Shown piece after piece: positions 7,753-16,321 of a DNA stretch of 64,000 nucleotides. The position numbers and the translations under genes are program-made. Under the pieces are notes generated by a model, which saw nothing but the letters and a program-made list of their open reading frames with translations, was not told where the DNA came from and searched no databases. Origin of the DNA: Polaribacter sejongensis (GTDB lineage Bacteria > Bacteroidota > Bacteroidia > Flavobacteriales > Flavobacteriaceae); contig NZ_CP150667.1 in assembly GCF_038024065.1 (NCBI RefSeq), positions 620,001 through 684,000 of the forward strand, read 5' to 3'. Positions within the stretch are counted from its first letter, which is position 1. Every line of letters starts with the position of its first letter.

Positions 7753-9429
7753 ATGGAATATAATCGAAGAAAATTTATATCTTTTATTGGTAAAGCAGGA
7801 TTAGGACTAGCAGTTGCTCCTCAGTTTTTAGTAAGTTGTGGTAATACAACAACTCCTGCAAAGGGAATTGATATAATGTCTGATGACCAATTTAAAACTT
7901 TAAAAAACTTAGTTTTAGAAGGATTGAATCCTTCAGATAAAGACGATTTATTATTAGCCAATGGATTAGAATATCATTCCATCATTAAATGGGGAGAAAA
8001 GATTAATAATGCCGATACTTTTGGATTCAATAATGATTTTATCTGTTTTATTCCTTTGGATGATAACAATCCTAAAGACGGTTTATTATGGGTAAATCAT
8101 GAGTATATAAATCCGTTTTTTGTCTCTGATTATAACGAATCCGAAGAAAACAAAACTCCAAAAACAAAAGAGCAAGTAGATAAAGAAATGTACAATGTTG
8201 GCGGAAGTATTGTACGAATTAAAGAGGAAAATGGCATTTGGAAAGTTGTTGAAAACGATCCTTACAACAGACGTATTACATCCCAAACTCCCATGACGCT
8301 AAACTGGGACACTCCAATTAAAGAGGCCTCTACCGTATTTGGAACGAATAGTAATTGTTCTGGCGGAATTACGCCATGGAAAACATTTATTACCTGTGAA
8401 GAAAACTACGATGCGTGTTTTGGAGAAACAGAATATGATGAAAATAACAATCCTACACACCGTGCAAGTGAGTATGGATGGGAAACATTTTATAAATATC
8501 CACCAGAACATTATGGTTGGGTAGTAGAAGTAAATCCAAAAGACGGAACTGCACAAAAACACATTGCTTTAGGTCGTTTTGCACACGAATGTTGTACACT
8601 TTACGAACTAGAAGATAAGCGTGTAGTTGCATATACCGGTGATGATCATAATGATGAACATCTGTATAAATTTATCTCTTCTAAACCAGGTTCTTTAAAA
8701 GAAGGAACACTTTATGTGGCGGATACCATCAACGGAAAATGGTTAGCTATGGACTGGGAAAATCAACCGATTTTAAAAAGTAAATTCAAAGACCAAACAG
8801 AAGTTTTAATTAGAGCTAGAGAAGCTGCAAAACTAATTGGAGCTACTGCATTAAATAGACCAGAAGATATAGAAATAGATCCTATTACAGGAAACATTTT
8901 TGTCTCTTTAACAAATAACAAACCTAAAGGTGATTACCATGGTTCAATTTTAAAAATTGAAGAAAAAGATGGTGCTTTTGATGCGCTAACTTTTAAAGCA
9001 GAAACGTACAAAGCAGGAGGAGAGGCTTCAGGTTTTTCTTGTCCGGATAACTTAGCATTTGATTTAGCAGGCAATCTTTGGATGACATCAGACATGTCTG
9101 GTAGCGCAATGAATAGAGCTGATACACCGTATTTACCTTTTAAAAACAACAGTTTATTTGTTATTCCGAGATACGGAAAAGATGCTGGGAAAGTAATTAG
9201 AGTTGCCACTGCGCCAAGAGATGCAGAGTTAACAGGTTCTTGGTTTTCTCCTGATGGTAAAACACTGTTTTTAAGTGTGCAACACCCAGGTGAGCAAACA
9301 AAAGATTTAAGCAACCCAACGAGTACTTGGCCTTTTGATAAAGACAATATTCCTAAACCAACAGTAGTTGCAATTACAGGAGATTTAATAGAAAAAATGA
9401 ATAAATTAAATTTACTAGAAGAAGCATAA
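7753..9429 (+). CDS. PhoX-like phosphatase (DUF839), exported
   Basis: 558 residues. The N-terminus has a twin-arginine motif (RRKFISF, residues 5-11) followed by a hydrophobic stretch and a lipobox-like LVSC (Cys29), so export by Tat and lipidation are likely. The body is a DUF839/PhoX beta-propeller: an NCSGGITPWKT..TCEEN signature near residue 200, FAHECC, GDDHNDEHLYKF, RPEDIEIDP and SPDGKTLFLSVQHPGE. PhoX enzymes use calcium and iron rather than zinc, which suits a zinc-limitation cluster. It is 52 nt after folE and 23 nt before the CobW gene. Substrate preference is not visible. Confidence 0.85.
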   Translation: MEYNRRKFISFIGKAGLGLAVAPQFLVSCGNTTTPAKGIDIMSDDQFKTLKNLVLEGLNPSDKDDLLLANGLEYHSIIKWGEKINNADTFGFNNDFICFIPLDDNNPKDGLLWVNHEYINPFFVSDYNESEENKTPKTKEQVDKEMYNVGGSIVRIKEENGIWKVVENDPYNRRITSQTPMTLNWDTPIKEASTVFGTNSNCSGGITPWKTFITCEENYDACFGETEYDENNNPTHRASEYGWETFYKYPPEHYGWVVEVNPKDGTAQKHIALGRFAHECCTLYELEDKRVVAYTGDDHNDEHLYKFISSKPGSLKEGTLYVADTINGKWLAMDWENQPILKSKFKDQTEVLIRAREAAKLIGATALNRPEDIEIDPITGNIFVSLTNNKPKGDYHGSILKIEEKDGAFDALTFKAETYKAGGEASGFSCPDNLAFDLAGNLWMTSDMSGSAMNRADTPYLPFKNNSLFVIPRYGKDAGKVIRVATAPRDAELTGSWFSPDGKTLFLSVQHPGEQTKDLSNPTSTWPFDKDNIPKPTVVAITGDLIEKMNKLNLLEEA

Positions 9430-9452
9430 ATCAGCATAAGCATTTTTACAAT

Positions 9453-10364
9453 ATGGAAGCAATAATTACCATTGTCGGCTTTTTAGGATCAGGAAAAACT
9501 ACTTTATTAAATTATTTAATAGATCGTTTTTCTGAAAAAAAATGGAACCCTTTTGTCATTTTAAATGATTATGAAAATGCCAATATGGATGTACAGCAGT
9601 TTCTGGAAAAAGTGGATAACAAACATGTAAAAGCGCTTACTGGAAGTTGTATTTGTTGTAGTGGCATACATGAACTCAGAAATTATGTAAACGGAATTCC
9701 TGTTAGAAAAAAAGGAATTACTTTAATTGAAGCCAACGGTACATCTGATGCTTGTGCATTAATGGAGTTTTTAGGAGTAGGCGTAAACGATCGATTTTTA
9801 CCACCCATACAAATTTCTGTAGTAGATGTACAAAATTGGCAAAAACGAGGAGAACATGATGAATTAGAAGCGAATCAAATACAGGTTTCGTCTTTAATTG
9901 TGTTGACACATCTTGATGGAGTTTCAGAACATAGGAAGGAATTGGTGATTGAAGATTTAAAAAAACACAATCCTTTTGCTAAAATTATCGCTATGGATGC
10001 GCTAGACGTTGAGTTGTTGCCCATTCTTTTACCTTCTAAAAATGTGGTTGATAAATTAGCACATCAAAAAGCACATTGGTCTTCTTGTTCTATTGATTTA
10101 CCTGTTTTACCATCTAAAGACTGCATAGACCTTATTTGTAACCAGCTGCCTAAGAGTATACTTAGAGTTAAAGGTTGCGTACAAATAGCTAAAGAAGCAA
10201 ATTACACTTATTTTGAAAGAACTCCAGACGGAAAAGTATTTGTAAGACCTTTTAAAGGCGTGCCAATAACAGGAACTAAATTACTAACTATTGGTGCTGG
10301 TAGTGAACCAGCTGTTTTAGAAAAAGCGATTGCAGATAGCCTTAAAACTCACAATGAATTATAA
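9453..10364 (+). CDS. CobW/COG0523-family GTPase, putative zinc metallochaperone
   Basis: 303 residues. P-loop GFLGSGKTT at 9-17, the diagnostic CxCC motif (GSCICCSG, Cys66, Cys68, Cys69), a GTSDACALMEFL region, LTHLD as the G4-like motif, and a C-terminal CobW_C-type domain. COG0523 proteins deliver metal to client enzymes, and subgroups next to Zur (ZigA/ZNG1-like) serve zinc enzymes. With folE in the same cluster, FolE is a plausible client. The client assignment is inference. Confidence 0.88.
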   Translation: MEAIITIVGFLGSGKTTLLNYLIDRFSEKKWNPFVILNDYENANMDVQQFLEKVDNKHVKALTGSCICCSGIHELRNYVNGIPVRKKGITLIEANGTSDACALMEFLGVGVNDRFLPPIQISVVDVQNWQKRGEHDELEANQIQVSSLIVLTHLDGVSEHRKELVIEDLKKHNPFAKIIAMDALDVELLPILLPSKNVVDKLAHQKAHWSSCSIDLPVLPSKDCIDLICNQLPKSILRVKGCVQIAKEANYTYFERTPDGKVFVRPFKGVPITGTKLLTIGAGSEPAVLEKAIADSLKTHNEL

Positions 10365-10462
10365 TAATTTACATAAATACAGGTATTTTAAAGTTAAATA
10401 GAGACGATGTGGCGCATTTTAATTATATTTTAACAGAATGTACAGGTAAATTAATAGAATAA
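10358..10462 (+). other. Short intergenic open frame, possible relic
   Basis: Between the CobW gene and the 5'-nucleotidase pair an ATG-less frame of 34 codons ends in a plausible protein-like stretch (RDDVAHFNYILTECTGKL). It may be the tail of a deleted gene. I recognise no family, and chance is possible. Confidence 0.2.
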
Positions 10463-10505
10463 AAAAAAGGATACTATTTTTTTAATTATTAGCTTTCGGC
10501 CTCAT

Positions 10506-11261
10506 ATGAAAACCATGAAATTATCACATTTTATTTGCGGTCTACTCCTTGTAGTTTCTTGCAAAAAAGCCGATCAACAACTCACAAAAATAACGGCTAA
10601 AAACATTGCTATAGATAGTACCTTTGTGTCCTCTGCAAAAATAACAAACCTCATAGCGCCTTATAAAGAACAACTTACTGGTGATATGCAAGAAACCTTA
10701 ACTTATACACCTATAAAACTAACCAGGCAAAATGTTGACAGACAAAGTACTTTAGGTAATCTATTGGCAGATATGTGTGTAGCAGTGGCAAATCCACTTT
10801 TTAAAGAGAAAACTAATAATTCCATCGATTTTTCGATGTTTAATAGTGGCGGAATCCGTGCTAGCATTCCGGCAGGAAACATCACCAAAGAACACGCATT
10901 TAAATTAATGCCATTCGACAACGAATTGGTCGTTGCCACTCTAACAGGAGATAAAGTAAAAGAATTGGTTACTTATTTTATAAAAAACAAAGCTGCACAT
11001 CCTTTGTCTAAAAATATAGAATTGACCATTACAGGAGATACGTATACACTGCTAATTAATGGAAAACCATTGGATAAAAATAAGACTTATACTGTTTTAA
11101 CTTCTGATTATTTACAAGATGGAGGCGATAAAATGAACTTTTTTAAAAATCCTGTAGCATTAACCGTATTAGATTATAAAATGAGAGATGCTATTATAGA
11201 TTACTTTCAAAAGGTAGATACTTTACAAACCACCATCGATAACCGTGTAAAACTGAACTAA
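10506..11261 (+). CDS. 5'-nucleotidase C-terminal-domain lipoprotein
   Basis: 251 residues. A signal peptide ends in a lipobox (LLVVSC, Cys near residue 20). The rest is the substrate-binding 5_nucleotid_C domain: STLGNLLADM, FNSGGIRASIPAG, PFDNELV and DYLQDGGDKM, the last containing the usual aromatic/Gly loop. There is no metallophosphatase domain, which is encoded by the next gene. Start and stop overlap by one base (TAATG), so the two are made together and probably form one periplasmic 5'-nucleotidase or UDP-sugar hydrolase. In most bacteria both domains are on one chain; this split arrangement is common in Flavobacteriia. Confidence 0.88.
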   Translation: MKTMKLSHFICGLLLVVSCKKADQQLTKITAKNIAIDSTFVSSAKITNLIAPYKEQLTGDMQETLTYTPIKLTRQNVDRQSTLGNLLADMCVAVANPLFKEKTNNSIDFSMFNSGGIRASIPAGNITKEHAFKLMPFDNELVVATLTGDKVKELVTYFIKNKAAHPLSKNIELTITGDTYTLLINGKPLDKNKTYTVLTSDYLQDGGDKMNFFKNPVALTVLDYKMRDAIIDYFQKVDTLQTTIDNRVKLN

Positions 11262-12175
11262 TGAAAAGAAGAGATTTTATAAAACGTACAGGAGCCTTTT
11301 CTACAATGGCCTTAGTGGGTGGTATTACATTACCGTCTTTTATTGCTAAGAAACAAAGACATATTACTATTTTACACACCAATGATACGCACAGTCATAT
11401 AGAACCTTTTAAAGCCAACCACAACAGATTTCCGAATGGAGGAGGAGTGGCAAGACGTGCTACCTTGATAGAACAAATACGACAAGAAAATGAAAACACC
11501 TTGTTGTTAGATGCTGGTGATATTTTTCAGGGAACGCCTTATTTTAATTATTTTGGAGGAGAATTAGAGTTTAAGTTGATGAGTATTCTAAAATATGATG
11601 TTGCTACCATTGGGAATCATGATTTTGACAATTCTATAGAAGGATTGTACAAACAATTACCAAACGCAAAGTTCGATTTTGTTTCTGCCAATTACGATTT
11701 TAAGAATACGGTGTTAGATACACATGTAAAACCTTATAAAATACTGCATAAAGACGGACTTAAAATAGGTGTTTTTGGTTTGGGTATTGAGTTAGAAGGT
11801 TTGGTAGGTAAGAAGATGTACAAAGAAACCGGTTATTTAAATCCGATTGAAATTACACAAGATATTACCCGTCAATTAAAACAAGAAGAACAATGCGATT
11901 TGATTATTTGTTTATCGCATTTAGGATATTACTATAAAAGCAATCCAGATAAAGTTTCAGATTTAACCCTAGCAAAGGCTACTAAAGACATCGACTTAAT
12001 TATTGGTGGTCATACTCATACTTTTTTACCAAAACCAACCATTGTAAAAAATGCAGACGGAAAAAACACCTTGGTCAACCAAGTAGGAGCTTATGGTGTA
12101 AACTTAGGACGTATTGATTTTTACTTTGATGAAGATGCTACTAAAACAGCAAAAGGAACTACTATTTTGGTGTAA
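11261..12175 (+). CDS. Metallophosphatase domain of split 5'-nucleotidase, Tat-exported
   Basis: 304 residues. The N-terminus MKRRDFIKRTGAFST is a twin-arginine signal. Calcineurin-like metallophosphatase motifs are all present: HTNDTHSHIEPF, DAGDIFQGTPYFN, IGNHDFD, LSHLGYY and GGHTHTF. These give a complete dimetal site. It overlaps the upstream partner by one base. Phosphate release from extracellular nucleotides would complement the PhoX-like enzyme upstream. Confidence 0.9.
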   Translation: MKRRDFIKRTGAFSTMALVGGITLPSFIAKKQRHITILHTNDTHSHIEPFKANHNRFPNGGGVARRATLIEQIRQENENTLLLDAGDIFQGTPYFNYFGGELEFKLMSILKYDVATIGNHDFDNSIEGLYKQLPNAKFDFVSANYDFKNTVLDTHVKPYKILHKDGLKIGVFGLGIELEGLVGKKMYKETGYLNPIEITQDITRQLKQEEQCDLIICLSHLGYYYKSNPDKVSDLTLAKATKDIDLIIGGHTHTFLPKPTIVKNADGKNTLVNQVGAYGVNLGRIDFYFDEDATKTAKGTTILV

Positions 12176-12425
12176 TTCACACTAAAAACCCGAAGTGCTT
12201 TATTTTCAGATTGTTACTCTTATAAAGGTTTGCAAGTCTAACAAAGTAACAAGTTCTGAAGATTAAATTAAAGCATAAAAGTGAAAAAAAAACAAAATAT
12301 TTTTAGGTCATTTATGAAAACTTTGTATATTCGCACACCTTAAGAAAACAAGGTAGTTCTTTACAACAAAATCTGATGTTATTTGGTTAACTTTTACAAC
12401 AGATTTGTAGGAAAAAGTAAATAAA

Positions 12426-12507
12426 GGGGAGATACTCAAGCGGCCAACGAGGACGGACTGTAACTCCGTTGACTACGTCTTCGCAGGTTCGAATCCTGCT
12501 CTCCCCA
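12426..12507 (+). tRNA. tRNA-Tyr (GTA)
   Basis: 82 nt cloverleaf. Acceptor GGGGAGA (12426-12432) pairs with TCTCCCC (12500-12506), discriminator A. The anticodon arm is CGGA-CTGTAAC-TCCG with GTA at 12460-12462. A long variable arm follows, and the T-loop region GGTTCGAATCC is present. CCA is not encoded. The class II structure with GTA is diagnostic of bacterial tRNA-Tyr. A weak -7-like TATATTCG lies about 95 nt upstream. Confidence 0.95.
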
Positions 12508-12839
12508 CAATTTACTTTCCACTTTAAAATGAATTAAATTCCTTCTTAATTCATAATTCAAAAATTCACATATTAATCCTCTTATTCTTAGTTTTTTTTT
12601 ACAATTAAAAAGGGCTAAAAAATTAACTTTACAAGAACTGTAATCACTTACATGATGCTTGTAAAAGTCTATTTTATACAATTGATATTCTTGTCTTTAA
12701 AGGGCTCTATTTATAGTAAAGTTGTGCAACTTAAAATTATGATTATTTAAGATGCACAACCTTTTTGCTCATTCTAAATGAACAAAGGGGAATTATAAGT
12801 TTAAAATAATTAGTTTATAAAAACGCATCATTACTGTTT
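12508..12839. other. Intergenic region after tRNA-Tyr
   Basis: AT-rich, no convincing gene. Holds a terminator hairpin at 12721-12766. The minus-strand open frame running into the tRNA is not a gene. Confidence 0.6.
12721..12766 (+). terminator. Intrinsic terminator
   Basis: Stem 12721-12735 pairs with 12746-12760 with a single mismatch, 10-nt loop, then CTTTTT. It may end the tRNA transcript. Confidence 0.65.
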
Positions 12840-13301
12840 TTAAAACTCACCTGCATATTGCGTTGCGTACTCCATTGCTTTTTCTTTTGTCATAGTAGCT
12901 ACTTTGGCTTTGTCTTTACTAAAAAAATCTACCAAGGTTTCTCCTTCAGCCTGGTTTCTTTCCTTTTTTTCACGAACCATCACTAAACTATTTTTATCGT
13001 ACATAAAAACCATTGACATTCTGTTACGAAATACCGCTTTTTTTACTTTTTTAGATATTGCTTCATCAAACACAAAATAGGCTGGCATACCACCTTCCGT
13101 AAGACTAAGTGTCATCATTTTTGTGGTACCAGGTGAACCTGCTGCAAGAAATACCTCTTTTACTTCTTGACCTGGATTCCCCATTTTATTTAATGAATAA
13201 TATTTACCATCAAACACATCACTTTTAGGAAAATAATCTTGAGCCTTTGCATTTAAAGCACAAACAAATAATACGAGTAATAATCCTTTTAATTTCATCA
13301 T
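12840..13301 (-). CDS. Secreted protein of unknown function
   Basis: 153 residues. The signal peptide (KLKGLLLVLFVCALNAKAQ) is cleaved near residue 20. The mature part is about 130 residues, mixed alpha/beta by composition, with no cysteines and no motif I recognise. The ATG at 13301 is followed at once by a second Met, either of which could serve. It is convergent with nothing, and divergent from the next secreted unknown across a 260-nt region containing direct repeats. Confidence 0.75.
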   Translation of the reverse strand: MMKLKGLLLVLFVCALNAKAQDYFPKSDVFDGKYYSLNKMGNPGQEVKEVFLAAGSPGTTKMMTLSLTEGGMPAYFVFDEAISKKVKKAVFRNRMSMVFMYDKNSLVMVREKKERNQAEGETLVDFFSKDKAKVATMTKEKAMEYATQYAGEF

Positions 13302-13418
13302 TTTTAATTTTAATTAATTAGTATTTACATTCAATTTAAGTGTAGCTTTTTAGCTCATTTTAAACTAAATAACACTCAAATGTATACTTTAATTATGTAA
13401 TTATTTGAGCGTATAACT

Positions 13419-13490
13419 GCTTTGACCCAAATAGTAGCTTTTTGAATCAAATGGTTGCTTTCTGACTTAAATAGTCATTTTTTGAATGAT
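13419..13490. repeat. Tandem ~20-bp imperfect direct repeats (possible regulator sites)
   Basis: Three consecutive units (13419-13436, 13437-13456, 13457-13476) plus a partial fourth follow GCTTTnTGAnTnAAATnGT. The spacing near 20 bp is about two helical turns, so bound proteins would lie on one face. They sit about 85-145 nt before the secreted-protein start at 13563. This recalls LytTR-type response-regulator arrays of Bacteroidota, but the regulator is unknown. Confidence 0.5.
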
Positions 13491-13562
13491 GTAAAACCGT
13501 GTTTAGTTCTAATTTTGACCTGTTATAAAAAAGAAAGAAACATCAATTTTAAAACCAAAACA

Positions 13563-14624
13563 ATGAAACCAATGAAACATTTAATTTTAGCAGTTGTACT
13601 ATTAATAACTACTGCAACACAAGCACAAAAAAGCTTTTTTGAGAACATTTCTGAAACAGAAACTTACAACCTATATATAAAGGTGTCAAAAGCGGGAGAT
13701 GGAACCTATAAGGCAGAAGAAAAAACAAGTTCGGTTAAATTTAAAAAAGAATATTTACCAACAGGAGAAGGGTATAAATTTTCTACGATTATACAAGAAG
13801 GTCCAAAAAAAGGAGAAACTAAAATGACAATTGATCTTTCAGATGAAAAAAGAACGTGTTCTGGGTATCCATATGAGTCTGTTATTACAATAGAAGGTTG
13901 GAGCTCTAATAGTTACTATGTATCTGTTGATGATTATGTTTTTGCTCTTGAAGGAGTTTCAACAAAATTTGCTACTTTTAAAGGTATTTACGCTGTCTAT
14001 ATAAAAGCAGGAACTGCACCTGTAAAGGCTGATGCTGAGAAAAAGGAGCAAAAGACTAAAAAGAAGAACTCTTTTTTCGCGAAAATGAAAGCGTTAAAAA
14101 AGGAAGCATTAGGATCTGTCGGCGTTTTTGGACCTGAATATAAAGAATTCAAAAAGAAGGATTTAGATAAAATAATTACAGATTATTTAGTTGCCATGAA
14201 AGCAAAACAAGATGGTAGAACGGCAAAACAAAAGCAATCTGATAAAAACGTTGCAAAACTTACTATAGATAAATTGGCAAAAGAAAAAGCTGCAAGTGAT
14301 GCATCATGGGCAGAATCTAAAAGATACAATGATTTTGTGAAAGCAACACCAGAATGGCAAGACTTAGAGAGAAGAAAAAAACTGAACGAAGCCAATTACC
14401 AAGGTGCACAAAAGGCAAATAAAGTAACGCTTAGAAACACTAGCGGAAGCACTATTTATGTATGCCCAAAAGGTATGGATACTCATGAAATAGAAATTTC
14501 TGCAGGTGGAACAGCTAAATGGGATTGTGATACTGATGGATATTTACAAGTTAATGGTAAAGCTACCAATGCAAAAGTATACAGTAAAAATACAGGTTGT
14601 GGTAATACAATTACCATAAGATAA
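13563..14624 (+). CDS. Secreted Lys-rich protein of unknown function
   Basis: 353 residues from the ATG at 13563. The frame extends upstream to 13455, but this Met starts a clean signal peptide (MKPMKHLILAVVLLITTATQAQ) and lies after the direct repeats. Residues 20-160 look like a beta-rich domain. They are followed by a Lys/Glu/Ala-rich helical stretch (about 170-300, probable coiled coil). A small C-terminal beta domain has three Cys (VCPKGM, WDCDTD, GCGN) and SGSTIYVCP resembling a cell-surface or sandwich fold. No known family is recognised. A terminator follows immediately. Confidence 0.8.
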   Translation: MKPMKHLILAVVLLITTATQAQKSFFENISETETYNLYIKVSKAGDGTYKAEEKTSSVKFKKEYLPTGEGYKFSTIIQEGPKKGETKMTIDLSDEKRTCSGYPYESVITIEGWSSNSYYVSVDDYVFALEGVSTKFATFKGIYAVYIKAGTAPVKADAEKKEQKTKKKNSFFAKMKALKKEALGSVGVFGPEYKEFKKKDLDKIITDYLVAMKAKQDGRTAKQKQSDKNVAKLTIDKLAKEKAASDASWAESKRYNDFVKATPEWQDLERRKKLNEANYQGAQKANKVTLRNTSGSTIYVCPKGMDTHEIEISAGGTAKWDCDTDGYLQVNGKATNAKVYSKNTGCGNTITIR

Positions 14625-14662
14625 AGAACAAACAATTTAAGAAAGAGAGTAAAGTAGTTGTT

Positions 14663-14699
14663 AAAACCTTGTAAGTGCAAAAGCTTGCGAGGTTTTTTT
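14663..14699 (+). terminator. Intrinsic terminator
   Basis: Stem AACCTTGTAAG (14665-14675) pairs with CTTGCGAGGTT (14684-14694) using two G-U pairs, 8-nt loop, then seven Ts. Confidence 0.85.
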
Positions 14700-14731
14700 A
14701 GATAGCATAGAATTTAACACTCCTAAATAAT

Positions 14732-14895
14732 CCTTTCTAGAGTAGATCAAGTCTTCACTCCAAAATACGCCTTTTCAGATTACGTACAACTTGTCATTCC
14801 AAAATAAACCTTTTTAGAGTACATCAATTTGTCATTCTGAAATGAGCTTATTTAGGTAATATGCAACATGTCATTCCGAAATGAGCCTTTTTAGG
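14732..14895. repeat. Degenerate tandem repeat array, 38-39 bp period
   Basis: Units begin with a CCTTTTTAG-like block at 14732, 14770, 14809, 14847 and 14886, giving periods of 38, 39, 38 and 39 bp. Each full unit contains a variant of TGTCATTCCGAAATGAG, the core of a dispersed palindromic repeat common in Bacteroidota. The unit has no unique spacer, so this is not a CRISPR. Confidence 0.75.
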
Positions 14896-14949
14896 CGATT
14901 GAGGAATCTCATTTTAACTTCATAATTAGAACAAACAACATCTGTTATT

Positions 14950-15657
14950 TTAAATTAGTTTCTCACCAATAATACCGACTAAAAAACCAAAAGCAGCACC
15001 CAAAGAAGTTAAATAGTTGTTTTTTAATTTGCTTTCAGGAATAATATCGTTTATTAATAAATATAGAATTCCTCCACTTGCAAAAGTCATTAAATGTGCC
15101 GTTAAAATTGGAGAATCTGTTAAAAAATAATGTCCAATTAAAGCACCTCCAATTCCGAAAAAACTTAAAACGAAAAATATAATTAATGTTTTTTGTGCTG
15201 TAAAACCACTTCCCACCATATCTCTATAAGAATTAAAAGCTTCTGGTAAATTCTGAAGTCCTATAAAAACGGCTAATAGAGTTGCCATTTTAGGATCAAC
15301 AGCAAATGTAGCTCCTAAAGCTATTGATTCTGGAATAAAATCCATCATCATTGCTAGCAAAGTAGCATTTTTACTACCATTTTTAGCTAAATATTGATCG
15401 ATATAAAGAAAAATTAAAACCCCAGCAGTAAAGGAAATTGCCATTGGTAAAACTGTTAATTCTTCTAAACCTTTAGGAATTAATACCAAAGCAATTGCAG
15501 ACAATATAATACCTGCACCAAAAGACATCATTGTGTGTGTAATTTCATATTTTACAGGAGTTTCACGAATATGATGATTGAAAAAATTAGCTAATAAACC
15601 ACCAATAAAAACTGTAATTCCTGCAAATCCTGAAAATAAGAGTAAGTTTTGTAACAT
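14950..15657 (-). CDS. ZIP-family divalent metal transporter
   Basis: 235 residues with about eight membrane segments. ZIP signatures are recognisable as DFIPESIALGA and QNLPEAFNSYR; the usual His of the HNxPEG motif is Gln here, and DFIPES replaces the more common HxxPE. ZIP proteins bring Zn or Fe into the cytoplasm or move it out by gradient. The altered motif leaves the metal open. It has no partner gene and no Fur-type operator like those at 6.6 kb. Confidence 0.8.
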   Translation of the reverse strand: MLQNLLLFSGFAGITVFIGGLLANFFNHHIRETPVKYEITHTMMSFGAGIILSAIALVLIPKGLEELTVLPMAISFTAGVLIFLYIDQYLAKNGSKNATLLAMMMDFIPESIALGATFAVDPKMATLLAVFIGLQNLPEAFNSYRDMVGSGFTAQKTLIIFFVLSFFGIGGALIGHYFLTDSPILTAHLMTFASGGILYLLINDIIPESKLKNNYLTSLGAAFGFLVGIIGEKLI

Positions 15658-16029
15658 ATTTTTAAACGATAATATTATTCTTAATTTAGACTTCTCTAAC
15701 TTAATACAATAAACGACTATTACTAGATAAAAAAAAGAAGAAGTGCTATTTTCCTTTTAATACTTAGAATTATAGCTAATATTATTTTTTCCCTTTAAAT
15801 GGCTTTAAATTATGATTTATCCACCTGAGAATACAATTAAAAAATAATAAAAGAGAATAAAATAGACTTTTTACGAAAATTAGCCTTTACTGAGTTTTTC
15901 GAAGGAATAGGAGAGAAGTGGAATTAAATATCATTAGCCTTAATTTATATCTATCAAACATAAAAAAAACATTTGTGTGTTTATAAAATTTATTGACACC
16001 TTATATTTGAATAATTAAATAAATTTTTA
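15658..16029. other. Intergenic region with a dispersed repeat
   Basis: AT-rich. Holds a GCCTTTACTGAGTTTTTCGA-type repeat at 15883-15923 and a -7-like TATATTTG at 16002-16009 ahead of the small gene at 16030. No other gene seen. Confidence 0.6.
15883..15923. repeat. Dispersed intergenic repeat (copy A)
   Basis: CCT..ACTGAGTTTTTCGAAGG.ATAGGAG is clearly related to the sequence at 38167-38205, a type found many times in flavobacterial intergenic DNA. Confidence 0.6.
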
Positions 16030-16197
16030 ATGACAAAATTCTGTTTACCAGTAGATCCAGCGAATTATATATACACAGTTAAAGGTAGATGCATGGATTT
16101 AATAGCACATGATATATGGGCAGGTATTAAACTAATAAATTTAAACAGATGGTTTAATAATATATTCGCGCAAAGGCATACTAACTTGTTTTTTTAA
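16030..16197 (+). CDS. Small protein of unknown function (55 aa)
   Basis: ATG start, 55 residues beginning MTKFCLPVDPANYIYTVKGR, with an amphipathic middle (DLIAHDIWAGIKLINLNRW). A -7-type TATATTTG lies 20 nt upstream. The composition is protein-like, with two Cys, three Trp/Tyr-type aromatics and ordinary codons. No family recognised. It could also be the N-terminal remnant of a longer gene. Confidence 0.45.
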   Translation: MTKFCLPVDPANYIYTVKGRCMDLIAHDIWAGIKLINLNRWFNNIFAQRHTNLFF

Positions 16198-16321
16198 AAA
16201 CTCACTAACATAAGTAGTTTAATTAAGTTATTCGATCGATAACTAAAGGACAACATTTACCATAGTAAGTATAAATAGGGATTTAAATTCTAATTCCTAT
16301 TTTTACGTAAAAATTAGTAGT

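Noticed and set aside
12436..12681. Minus-strand frame of 81 codons.
   Set aside because: It runs antisense through tRNA-Tyr; an artefact often mis-annotated as a protein.
12718..12738. Third Zur-type operator in AAGTTGTGCAACTT.
   Set aside because: The arms are in the opposite order (AGTTG..CAACT) to the operators at 6.6 kb, and the sequence is the 5' arm of a terminator hairpin.
14732..14895. CRISPR array.
   Set aside because: The whole 38-39 bp unit repeats with decay; there are no exact repeats with unique spacers and no cas genes.
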